DNA of 14,586 bases. Source: Gammaproteobacteria bacterium (lineage in GTDB: Bacteria; Pseudomonadota; Gammaproteobacteria; SZUA-229). Made by a program: the position numbers and the translations under genes. Below, piece by piece: positions 1 through 6,585 of the stretch; the first letter of the stretch is position 1; each line of letters begins with the position of its first letter. The notes below the pieces were generated by a model. That model was not told the DNA's origin. It ran no database searches and saw only the letters and a program-made list of their open reading frames with translations. The DNA lies in NCBI GenBank assembly GCA_011051475.1, contig DRLE01000088.1:1-14586 (forward strand), in the 5' to 3' direction.

Positions 1-552
1 CGCGGTGTGCAGCAGGGCCTTGGAGGGAATGCAGCCGACATTCAGGCAGACGCCGCCAATGCTGTCGTATTTTTCGATCAGAATGACTTTTTTGCCGAGG
101 TCGGCGGCGCGAAAGGCGGCGGTGTAGCCGCCGGGACCGGAGCCGAGTACCACGACTTCGGCATGCATATCGCTTTGCCCGTCAAAGCTGGCGGCTGCGG
201 GCGCCGGCGCTGCCGCTGGCGGTGTATCGCTGGCAGGGGCCGCCTCTGCTTCACTGGCCGCGGGCGTTTCTGCAGCGGCTTCAGCCGCCGGAGCGGTGTC
301 ACCGGCGCTGTCGGATACTTCGAGCCTGAGGATTACATCGCCCTCGTTGACCTTGTCATTGACCTTGACCAGCACCTCGGAGACGGTGCCGGAAGAAGGC
401 GAGGGGATTTCAATCGATGCCTTGTCCGATTCCAGGGTGATTAAGGGGTCTTCCTCGGCAATGACGTCACCGGGGTTGACCAGGACTTCGATAATATCGA
501 CGTCGGAGAAATCGCCGATATCGGGGACTTTTACATCAACTATTTTGCTCAT
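1..552 (-). CDS. lpdA: Dihydrolipoyl dehydrogenase (E3) with N-terminal lipoyl domain, 3'-truncated by window
   Basis: This is the E3 component of pyruvate dehydrogenase, which reoxidises the dihydrolipoyl arm with FAD and NAD+. The first 184 codons are visible and the rest lies beyond the left edge. Residues 1-80 form a biotinyl/lipoyl domain with the lipoylation motif ESDKA (Lys44). An Ala/Pro-rich flexible linker follows (about 81-128), then the start of the flavoprotein: the FAD-binding GSGPGG at 137-142 and the redox disulfide motif GGVCLNVGCIPSK with Cys169 and Cys174. A lipoyl domain fused to E3 is known from Neisseria P64K and other proteobacteria, while Escherichia coli Lpd lacks it. 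The gene lies 124 nt downstream of aceF in the same direction, with an inverted repeat in between. Upstream of the ATG there is only a weak ribosome-binding match (CGGAT) about 10 nt away, which lies in the edge of that repeat. Identity is secure; the symbol follows operon context. Confidence 0.95.
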   Translation of the reverse strand, partial: MSKIVDVKVPDIGDFSDVDIIEVLVNPGDVIAEEDPLITLESDKASIEIPSPSSGTVSEVLVKVNDKVNEGDVILRLEVSDSAGDTAPAAEAAAETPAASEAEAAPASDTPPAAAPAPAAASFDGQSDMHAEVVVLGSGPGGYTAAFRAADLGKKVILIEKYDSIGGVCLNVGCIPSKALLHTA

Positions 553-676
553 GTTTTGTTTATCCGCAAATAAACGCAAATGAACGCAAATGACAGTACG
601 ATAATAGTGGCACGAAGTTTTTCATTCCAGGCCTTTATTTGCGTTCATTTGCGTTCATTCGCGGAAAGTTTAATTG
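553..676. repeat. Inverted repeat of 10-bp units between aceF and lpdA (28-bp arms)
   Basis: The left arm at 564-591 and the right arm at 637-664 are inverted copies that match at 26 of 28 positions, separated by 45 nt. Each arm is itself about 2.8 tandem copies of a 10-bp unit, CGCAAATRAA. In RNA or single-stranded DNA this would make a long hairpin inside the pyruvate dehydrogenase transcript, between E2 and E3. The loop contains no recognisable second element, unlike the related structure at 4898-5210. No T-tract follows, so it does not look like an intrinsic terminator. An 11-nt palindrome, GTTACAGTAAC (676-686), overlaps the aceF stop codon. Confidence 0.85.
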
Positions 677-2005
677 TTACAGTAACAGCCTGCGTGTATC
701 CGACAACACGCGGCTCAGGTAAGAGGTAAATCGCGCGCCGTCGGCGCCGTCTATCACGCGATGGTCGTAGGACAGTGACAGCGGCAGGATCAGGCGCGGG
801 ACGAATTCGCCTTCGCCATCATCGTTGGTGATATAAACCGGTTTCATGCTGGAACGTGATACGCCCAGGATGGCCACTTCCGGCGCGTTGACGATGGGGG
901 TAAAGGCGGTGCCGCCAATGCCGCCGAGGCTGGAAATGGTAATGCAGCCGCCGGACATGTCGGTCGGTGTCAGTTTTTTATCGCGGGCGCGCTTGCTGGT
1001 TTCCACCAGCTCGGTGGCCAGTTCGATCAGGGTCTTGCGGTCGCAGTCACGAATAACCGGAACCACCAGGCCGTCTTCGGTATCCATGGCGACGCCGATA
1101 TTGATGTATTTTTTCAGAATCAGGTTTTCACCGGTATGGTCCAGCGAGGAGTTGAAGCGCGGGAATTCCTTTAGTGCGGAAACCAGGGCCTTCATCAAAA
1201 AGGCCAGCACGGTGACGCGGATACCTTCCTTCTTGTTTTCCTCATTGAGCTGTTTGCGGAATTTCTCCAGCTCAGTGATATCGGCCTCGTCGAACTGGGT
1301 AACGTGCGGCACGGTAAGCCAGTTGCGGTGCAGGAACTTGCCGGTGAGTTTGTTGATGCGGGTAAGCGCCTGGGTTTCGATCTCGCCGAACTGGGAGAAA
1401 TCAACTTCCGGCATGGGCTCAATGCCCAGGCCGCTGCCCTGTGTGCCTTTGGCCAGTGCCTGTTTAACCCAGGCTTTTACATCTTCTTTCAGAATACGTC
1501 CCTTGGCGCCGCTGCCGCTGATCTGTGACAGGTCGGCGCCCAGCTCGCGGGCGAACTTGCGCACCGCCGGGCTGGCGTGGGCCTTGCGGAAGGCTTCTTC
1601 GTCGATATGCGCCACGGTCTGTGACGGTGCGGGCGCGGCGGCGGCCGGTGTTGGCGGGGGCGCGACAGGCTCGGGCGCGGCTGGCGCTGCCGGTGCTTCG
1701 GCGACCGGTTTTTCTTCTTCCGCCGGGGCGGGGCTGTCTGCGGCTTCTTCCGTGCCGGCGCTGTCGCTGACTTCCATGGTGATCAGCAGGTCGCCTTCGG
1801 AAACCTTGTCACCCAGCTTGACCTTGACCTCCTTGACGGTGCCGGCAAAGGGGGATGGGATTTCCATTGCCGCCTTGTCGGATTCCAGGGAAACCAGCGG
1901 GTCTTCGGCACTGATCTGGTCGCCGGCGGCCACCAGGATTTCAATGACCTCGACGCCTTCGAAATCGCCGATATCCGGTACAGGAACGTTTTTAATATCT
2001 GCCAT
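677..2005 (-). CDS. aceF: Pyruvate dehydrogenase E2, dihydrolipoyllysine-residue acetyltransferase
   Basis: The E2 core of the pyruvate dehydrogenase complex transfers the acetyl group from E1 to coenzyme A. The protein has 442 residues: a lipoyl domain at 1-78 (Lys44 in ESDKA), an Ala/Pro/Glu-rich swinging linker at about 82-135, a peripheral subunit-binding domain at about 142-180 (HASPAVRKFARELG and GRILKEDV), and a catalytic acyltransferase domain to the C terminus with the active-site motif HRVIDG (His415, Asp419). There is a single lipoyl domain, against three in Escherichia coli AceF (630 residues), so the protein is short but complete. The ATG at 2005 follows an AGAG purine stretch about 12 nt upstream and lies 39 nt after the aceE stop, which fits co-transcription. 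The family assignment is very firm. Confidence 0.97.
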   Translation of the reverse strand: MADIKNVPVPDIGDFEGVEVIEILVAAGDQISAEDPLVSLESDKAAMEIPSPFAGTVKEVKVKLGDKVSEGDLLITMEVSDSAGTEEAADSPAPAEEEKPVAEAPAAPAAPEPVAPPPTPAAAAPAPSQTVAHIDEEAFRKAHASPAVRKFARELGADLSQISGSGAKGRILKEDVKAWVKQALAKGTQGSGLGIEPMPEVDFSQFGEIETQALTRINKLTGKFLHRNWLTVPHVTQFDEADITELEKFRKQLNEENKKEGIRVTVLAFLMKALVSALKEFPRFNSSLDHTGENLILKKYINIGVAMDTEDGLVVPVIRDCDRKTLIELATELVETSKRARDKKLTPTDMSGGCITISSLGGIGGTAFTPIVNAPEVAILGVSRSSMKPVYITNDDGEGEFVPRLILPLSLSYDHRVIDGADGARFTSYLSRVLSDTRRLLL

Positions 2006-2044
2006 AAGTTTTCTCTGCTTCGCGCCCTTGTCTGCTTTCAGGGT

Positions 2045-4702
2045 TTACGCGGTAATGGGATTGGGTTTTCTCACGCTGATGCCGTATTTCTTGATGGCAT
2101 CGGTGACCTTCTTCGCCGGGATGGTGCCTTCATCGGCCAGTGTTTTCAGCGTGGCCAGCACCACATAGTGGCTGTTGACCTCGAAGTGGCGGCGCAGGTT
2201 CTTGCGCGTGTCGGAGCGGCCGAAGCCGTCGGTGCCCAGCACGGTGTAGGTGCCCGGCACATACTGGCGAACCTGGTTGGAAACGCTGCGGATATAGTCC
2301 GAAGAGGCAATAACCGGTCCTTCGGATTTGGCCAGTTGCTGGGTAATGTAGGGTACTTTCTGTTTCTTGTCCGGGTTGAGCATATTCCAGCGCTCGCAGT
2401 CCACGGCTTCGCGTGCCAGTTCATTGTAGCTGGTGATGCTCCAGACATCGGCGCTGATCTTCCAGTCTTTTTTCAGCAGCTCGGCAGCTTCGATGACTTC
2501 ACGCAGGATGGTGCCACTGCCGAACAGCTGCACCTTGTGCTCGCCTTTTTTGGCCTTATCAGCACTGAAGCGATACATACCCTTGAGGATGCCTTTTTCC
2601 GCGCCTTTGGGCATGGCCGGCATCCGGTAGTTTTCGTTCATCGTGGTGATGTAGTAATAAACATTTTCCTGTTCCTGCACCATGCGACGCATGCCGTCAT
2701 GGATGATCACCGCCAGCTCGTAGGCGAAGCAGGGATCGTAGGCCACGCAGTTCGGGATCGTGGAGGCGGTAATCAGGCTGTGGCCGTCCTGGTGCTGCAG
2801 GCCTTCACCGGCCAGGGTGGTACGCCCGGCGGTGGCGCCGATCAGGAAACCGCGCGCCTGCATGTCACCGGCGGCCCAGGCCAGATCGCCAACGCGCTGG
2901 AAACCAAACATGGAGTAATAGATATAGAACGGAATCATATTGACGCCGTGGGAGCTGTAGGCGGTGGCCGCGGCAATCCATGAGGACATGGCGCCGGCTT
3001 CATTGATACCTTCCTCCAGGATCTGGCCGCTCTTGTCTTCCTTGTAGAACATGACCTGGGCCTTGTCCTGGGGCTCGTACAGCTGGCCGACGGAAGAGTA
3101 GATGCCAAGCTGGCGGAACATGCCTTCCATGCCGAAGGTACGGGCTTCGTCGGGCACGATGGGAACAATATTCTTGCCGACCTTCTTGTCACGCGCCAGT
3201 GAGGTCAGAATGCGCACAAAGGCCATGGTGGTCGACATTTCGCGCTCGCCCGAGCCTTCCAGCAGGGCTTCAAAGGCCGTCAGATCAGGCACTTCCAGCG
3301 GCGCCGCCAGGTGAGTGCGTGAGGGCAGGTAGCCGCCGAGTTTTTTGCGCTGGCCCAGCATGTATTTCATTTCAGCGCTGTCGGCGTCCGGCATGTAGTA
3401 TTCGGCAGACTCGATCTGCTTGTCATCCAGCGGGATATTAAAGCGCTTGGCGAATGTCTGCAGCGCCTCGATATTCATTTTCTTCTGCGAATGCGTGGTG
3501 TTCTGGCCTTCTCCGGCCTCGCCCATACCATAACCTTTCACGGTCTTGGTAAGAATAACGGTAGGCTGGCCCTTGTGGTCCATTGCAGCCTTGTAGGCGG
3601 CATAGACTTTATAGGGGTCATGACCGCCACGGTTCAGGCGCCAGATGTCATCATCGGACATATGTGCGACCATGGCTTTGAGTTCGGGGGTGTTGAAGAA
3701 GTGTTCGCGCACATAGGCGCCGTCTTTGGCCTTGTAGTTCTGGTAGTCGCCGTCGACCACTTCTTCCATACGCTTGCGCAGCAGGCCGTCCTTGTCCTTG
3801 GCCAGCAGCGGATCCCAGTAGGAACCCCAGATAACCTTGATAACATTCCAGCCGGCGCCGCGGAACATGGATTCGAGCTCCTGGATAATCTTGCCATTGC
3901 CGCGTACCGGGCCGTCAAGGCGCTGCAGATTGCAATTGATGACGAAGATCAGGTTGTCGAGATTTTCGCGGCCGCCCAGGGTCAGCGCGCCCAGGGATTC
4001 CGGTTCGTCCATTTCACCGTCACCGCAGAAGGCCCAGACCTTGCGGTTGTCGGTTTTGGCCAGGCCGCGGTCCTGCAGGTATTTCATAAAGCGCGCCTGG
4101 TAGATGGCCATAATCGGCCCCAGGCCCATGGACACCGTGGGGAACTGCCAGAAATCCGGCATCAGCCAGGGGTGCGGGTAGGAAGACAGGCCCTTGCCGT
4201 CGACTTCCTGGCGGAAGTTGTCCAGTTGTTCTTTGCTTAATCTGCCTTCAAGAAAGGCGCGGGCATAGATGCCGGGTGCGGAGTGGCCCTGGATAAAAAC
4301 CAGGTCACCGCCGTGGTCGGGTGTCGGCGCATGGAAAAAATGGTTGAAGCCGACATCGTAGAGGGTGGCGGCTGAAGCAAAGCTGGCGATATGGCCGCCC
4401 AGTTCCGAGCTTTCCTTGTTGGCGCGAACCACCATGGCCATGGCGTTCCAGCGGATATAGGAGCGGATGCGGTCTTCCAGTTCCGGGTCACCGGGTGTGC
4501 GCTGTTCCAGGTGCGGTGGAATGGTGTTCAGGTAGGCCGTATTATTGGTAAACGGCAGATTGGCACCGTTGCGCCGGGCATCATCGATTAACTGTTCAAG
4601 CAGGAAATGTGCGCGCTCTACGCCTTCATTTTCAATAACGGCATGTAAGGCATCCAGCCATTCCTGGGTTTCCAGCGGGTCAATATCGTGTAACTCTCTC
4701 AT
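2045..4702 (-). CDS. aceE: Pyruvate dehydrogenase E1, homodimeric type
   Basis: The thiamine-diphosphate-dependent E1 decarboxylates pyruvate and reductively acetylates the E2 lipoyl arm. With the ATG at 4702 the protein has 885 residues, close to the 887 of Escherichia coli AceE, and it matches that family from end to end. Recognisable blocks are the substrate/ThDP region ELGGHIASF and SSYPHPWLMP, the ThDP-Mg motif GDGEMDEP (about 227-234) through NCN (about 256-258), and the C-terminal VLGTDGFGRSDTR. The frame stays open upstream to a TTG at 4726 and includes another ATG at 4717. I chose 4702 because a GAG-type ribosome-binding site (GCGAGATT) sits just before it and because MRELHDIDPLET aligns with the N terminus of known AceE. 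It is the first gene of the aceE-aceF-lpd operon and is divergent from argG. Confidence 0.97.
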   Translation of the reverse strand: MRELHDIDPLETQEWLDALHAVIENEGVERAHFLLEQLIDDARRNGANLPFTNNTAYLNTIPPHLEQRTPGDPELEDRIRSYIRWNAMAMVVRANKESSELGGHIASFASAATLYDVGFNHFFHAPTPDHGGDLVFIQGHSAPGIYARAFLEGRLSKEQLDNFRQEVDGKGLSSYPHPWLMPDFWQFPTVSMGLGPIMAIYQARFMKYLQDRGLAKTDNRKVWAFCGDGEMDEPESLGALTLGGRENLDNLIFVINCNLQRLDGPVRGNGKIIQELESMFRGAGWNVIKVIWGSYWDPLLAKDKDGLLRKRMEEVVDGDYQNYKAKDGAYVREHFFNTPELKAMVAHMSDDDIWRLNRGGHDPYKVYAAYKAAMDHKGQPTVILTKTVKGYGMGEAGEGQNTTHSQKKMNIEALQTFAKRFNIPLDDKQIESAEYYMPDADSAEMKYMLGQRKKLGGYLPSRTHLAAPLEVPDLTAFEALLEGSGEREMSTTMAFVRILTSLARDKKVGKNIVPIVPDEARTFGMEGMFRQLGIYSSVGQLYEPQDKAQVMFYKEDKSGQILEEGINEAGAMSSWIAAATAYSSHGVNMIPFYIYYSMFGFQRVGDLAWAAGDMQARGFLIGATAGRTTLAGEGLQHQDGHSLITASTIPNCVAYDPCFAYELAVIIHDGMRRMVQEQENVYYYITTMNENYRMPAMPKGAEKGILKGMYRFSADKAKKGEHKVQLFGSGTILREVIEAAELLKKDWKISADVWSITSYNELAREAVDCERWNMLNPDKKQKVPYITQQLAKSEGPVIASSDYIRSVSNQVRQYVPGTYTVLGTDGFGRSDTRKNLRRHFEVNSHYVVLATLKTLADEGTIPAKKVTDAIKKYGISVRKPNPITA

Positions 4703-4742
4703 CGGAATCTCGCACATTTGCCACAAATAGCGTCATTTATAG

Positions 4743-4756
4743 CCCATTTCGATGGG
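4743..4756. other. Short hairpin in aceE leader
   Basis: CCCAT and ATGGG (4743-4747 and 4752-4756) form a perfect 5-bp stem with a 4-nt loop (CGAA on the aceE-sense strand), about 40 nt before the aceE start and inside its predicted leader. It is too short to call regulatory and shows no similarity to the PdhR operator ATTGGT-N3-ACCAAT. Confidence 0.25.
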
Positions 4757-4840
4757 AAATAACGGTATTTAATGGAATTCTTTAATTATTGTCTATAACG
4801 CAAGGAAATCTAAACCATTAACCCGCGCATCAGGGTGCAG

Positions 4841-4869
4841 ATTATAAAAGTTAATGCTTATTTAGTCGA
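4841..4869 (-). promoter_or_regulatory. Probable sigma70 promoter of aceE-aceF-lpd
   Basis: Read on the minus strand there is a perfect -10 box TATAAT (4841-4846) and a -35-like TCGACT (4864-4869, four of six positions), with a 17-nt spacer. Transcription would begin near 4834 and leave a leader of about 130 nt before aceE. The surrounding DNA is AT-rich, as expected for a promoter. The promoter lies just inside the left arm of the nested palindrome at 4898. This rests on pattern only. Confidence 0.5.
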
Positions 4870-4936
4870 ATTTAATATAGTGGGGAGTTTTGTATTATCC
4901 GCAAATGAACGCTAATAAACGCAAATAAAAGCTTTA

Positions 4937-5171
4937 TTTTCCGCAGATGAACGCAGATAAACACAGATATGTTTTTGTCATTTTGAGCGGAACGAAGTGA
5001 AGTTGATATGTCCATGGATGGACGGTAGTAGGGTAACGCAGGAGCAGTTACCGGAAAATCTTGTACTCCGTAAGTAGCTGATTGCATCGTGGTAAAAGAT
5101 TCTTCGACTTCGCTCAGAATGACATATAGTACAAGGAACATCTGTGTTTATCTGCGTTCATCTGCGGAAAA
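4937..5171. repeat. Middle shell of nested palindrome: perfect 32-bp inverted repeat
   Basis: The arms at 4937-4968 and 5140-5171 are perfect reverse complements over 32 bp. They are a diverged version of the outer shell: over 28 aligned bases the two shells differ at five positions (mostly CAAAT against CAGAT), yet every difference appears in both arms of its own shell. The two shells are separated by only 10 bp on each side. Confidence 0.92.
4976..5124. mobile_element. 149-bp element bounded by TGTCATYYTGAGCG inverted termini (MITE-like, innermost shell)
   Basis: The left end TGTCATTTTGAGCG (4976-4989) and the right end CGCTCAGAATGACA (5111-5124) are inverted copies matching at 13 of 14 positions. 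The interior contains two small hairpins: GTCCAT-GG-ATGGAC (5010-5023), and GGTAAC/GTTACC (5032-5037 and 5047-5052). The ends are the same family as the elements at 6625-6764 and 8950-9089, but the interior is mostly different. There is no coding capacity. No target-site duplication is obvious, so movement by a transposase is inference. Confidence 0.65.
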
Positions 5172-5258
5172 AAAGTTTCTAATTTGCGTTTATTAGCGTT
5201 CATTTGCGGAAAAAACATACCACGATATAGACTCGCTGAATAAATTGCGGTTTTTCAG

Positions 5259-5264
5259 TATAAT
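5259..5264 (+). promoter_or_regulatory. -10 box of probable argG promoter
   Basis: A perfect TATAAT lies 36 nt before the argG start and is followed by a GC-rich discriminator (CCCCGCC), the kind associated with growth-rate or stringent control. No good -35 is found at 16-18 nt; the best is CTGAAT at 5236-5241. That stretch (TGAATAAATTG) resembles one half of an ARG box, but the second half is absent. Confidence 0.5.
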
Positions 5265-5299
5265 CCCCGCCTCTTTTACGAATACTAAACGGTGTCACC

Positions 5300-6517
5300 A
5301 TGTCTGCAAAACCTTCCATTAAAAAAGCGGTGCTTGCCTATTCCGGCGGCCTGGATACGTCTGTCATTCTGAAATGGCTGCAGGATGAGTACCAGTGCGA
5401 GGTGGTGACCTTTACCGCGGATATCGGTCAGGGCGAAGAGGTCGAGCCGGTGCGCGGCAAGGCCGAGGCGCTGGGGGTGAAGGAAATCTATATCGATGAC
5501 CTTACCGAAGAGTTTGTTGCCGATTATGTCTATCCCATGTTTCGCGCCAATACCGTGTATGAAGGCGAGTATCTGCTGGGTACTTCCATCGCCCGTCCGC
5601 TGATTGCCAAACGCATGGTGGAAATCGCCAATGAAACCGGCGCCGACGCCATTTCCCACGGCGCTACCGGCAAGGGTAATGACCAGATCCGTTTCGAGCT
5701 GGGCGCCTATGCCTTAAAGCCCGGTGTGCACGTGATTGCGCCCTGGCGTGAATGGGACCTGCTGTCACGTGAAAAGCTGATGGCATACGCCGAGAAGCAT
5801 GGCATCGAGGTGGACTTCAACAAGGGCAAGAAATCACCGTATTCCATGGACGCCAACCTGCTGCATATCTCCTACGAAGGCGGCATACTGGAAGACCCCT
5901 GGGCGGAGGCCGAGGAAGATATGTGGCGCTGGACCGTATCACCGGAAAACGCGCCGGACGAGCCGACCTATATCGAACTGACTTACAAGCGTGGTGATAT
6001 TGTCGCTATCGATGGCAGGGAAATGACGCCGGCCGGTATTCTCTCCGAGCTTAATCGTCTGGGCAGTGAGAACGGCATTGGTCGCCTCGATATTGTCGAG
6101 AACCGCTATATCGGCATGAAATCGCGCGGCTGCTATGAAACACCGGGCGGCACCATTATGCTGCGCGCCCACCGCGCCATGGAATCCTTGACACTTGATC
6201 GTGAAGTCGCTCACCTGAAAGACGAGCTGATGCCGCGCTATGCCCAGCTGATCTACAACGGTTACTGGTGGAGCCCGGAACGTGAAATGATGCAGCAGAT
6301 GATCGACGCCTCTCAGACGTTCGTCAATGGCGTGGTGCGCGTGAAACTGTACAAGGGCAATGTCGATATCGTCGGTCGCAAGTCGGATGATTCGTTGTTC
6401 GACGAGGCAATCGCTACCTTTGAGGACGACGAGGGTGCCTATGATCATAAGGACGCGGATGGCTTTATCAAGCTCAATGCCCTGCGTCTGAAAATGCAGG
6501 CGCATCGTCGCAAGTAA
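5300..6517 (+). CDS. argG: Argininosuccinate synthase
   Basis: The enzyme condenses citrulline and aspartate with ATP to argininosuccinate, the penultimate step of arginine synthesis, in the cytoplasm. The 405-residue protein has the size of the common type-1 subfamily; Escherichia coli ArgG, at 447 residues, belongs to another branch. Near the N terminus is the PP-loop ATP-binding motif AYSGGLDTSV (13-22). Other family blocks are the aspartate/citrulline-binding region HGATGKGNDQIRFE, the segment KSPYSMDANLLHISYEGGILEDP, and KSRGCYETPGG. The ATG at 5300 follows a weak GGTG ribosome-binding site. The gene is alone, divergent from aceE and convergent with the helicase gene. A small GCGAAA/TTTCGC hairpin (6520-6536) follows the stop but lacks a T-tract, so a terminator is uncertain. 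Confidence 0.98.
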   Translation: MSAKPSIKKAVLAYSGGLDTSVILKWLQDEYQCEVVTFTADIGQGEEVEPVRGKAEALGVKEIYIDDLTEEFVADYVYPMFRANTVYEGEYLLGTSIARPLIAKRMVEIANETGADAISHGATGKGNDQIRFELGAYALKPGVHVIAPWREWDLLSREKLMAYAEKHGIEVDFNKGKKSPYSMDANLLHISYEGGILEDPWAEAEEDMWRWTVSPENAPDEPTYIELTYKRGDIVAIDGREMTPAGILSELNRLGSENGIGRLDIVENRYIGMKSRGCYETPGGTIMLRAHRAMESLTLDREVAHLKDELMPRYAQLIYNGYWWSPEREMMQQMIDASQTFVNGVVRVKLYKGNVDIVGRKSDDSLFDEAIATFEDDEGAYDHKDADGFIKLNALRLKMQAHRRK

Positions 6518-6569
6518 AAGCGAAAGGCATTTTCGCCGCGAAGCTACCGCATCCTGCTCACGCTCCTTA

Positions 6570-6585
6570 CCTGCATCCATGCAGG
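6570..6585. repeat. CATCCATG-centred hairpin CCTGCATCCATGCAGG
   Basis: There is a seven-base stem CCTGCAT/ATGCAGG with a two-base centre CC. The same CATCCATG core with different complementary arms occurs at 6715-6730, 9040-9055 and, in reverse orientation, 5010-5023. It lies in a stretch (6540-6585) that appears to interrupt the left outer arm of the following repeat. Confidence 0.6.

Larger units (their letters stand above)
4898..5210. repeat. Outer shell of nested palindrome: perfect 29-bp inverted repeat
   Basis: The arms at 4898-4926 and 5182-5210 are perfect reverse complements over 29 bp. Each consists of the 10-bp unit CGCAAATGAA and close variants, the same family as the repeat at 553-676. 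They enclose 255 bp that hold a second palindromic shell and a TGTCAT-bounded element. The structure ends about 48 bp upstream of the argG -10 box. Confidence 0.92.
4703..5299. other. Divergent aceE/argG intergenic region
   Basis: This 597-bp gap holds no convincing gene. From left to right it contains the aceE leader and promoter (to about 4869), a 313-bp three-shell nested palindrome (4898-5210) and the argG promoter (-10 at 5259-5264). An 89-codon minus-strand frame across 4872-5141 is made wholly of repeat arms and low-complexity residues, so I do not regard it as a gene. Confidence 0.8.

Noticed and set aside
553..676. CRISPR-like or intrinsic terminator reading of the 10-bp repeats
   Set aside because: The units are tandem and inverted without spacers, so not CRISPR; no T-tract follows the stem, so not an intrinsic terminator.
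846..2168. 440-codon plus-strand open frame opposite aceF
   Set aside because: It is antisense to the clearly homologous aceF and extends into aceE; its composition (Ser/Thr/Ala-rich) is that of a shadow of a GC-rich gene, with no recognisable domain.
3491..4240. 249-codon plus-strand open frame opposite aceE
   Set aside because: Antisense shadow of a strongly conserved gene; no ribosome-binding site or domain.
4872..5141. 89-codon minus-strand open frame across the nested palindrome
   Set aside because: The frame consists of inverted-repeat arms and low-complexity residues and has no coding signature.
5236..5249. ARG box upstream of argG
   Set aside because: Only one half (TGAAT) of the palindromic operator is present; the second half does not match.
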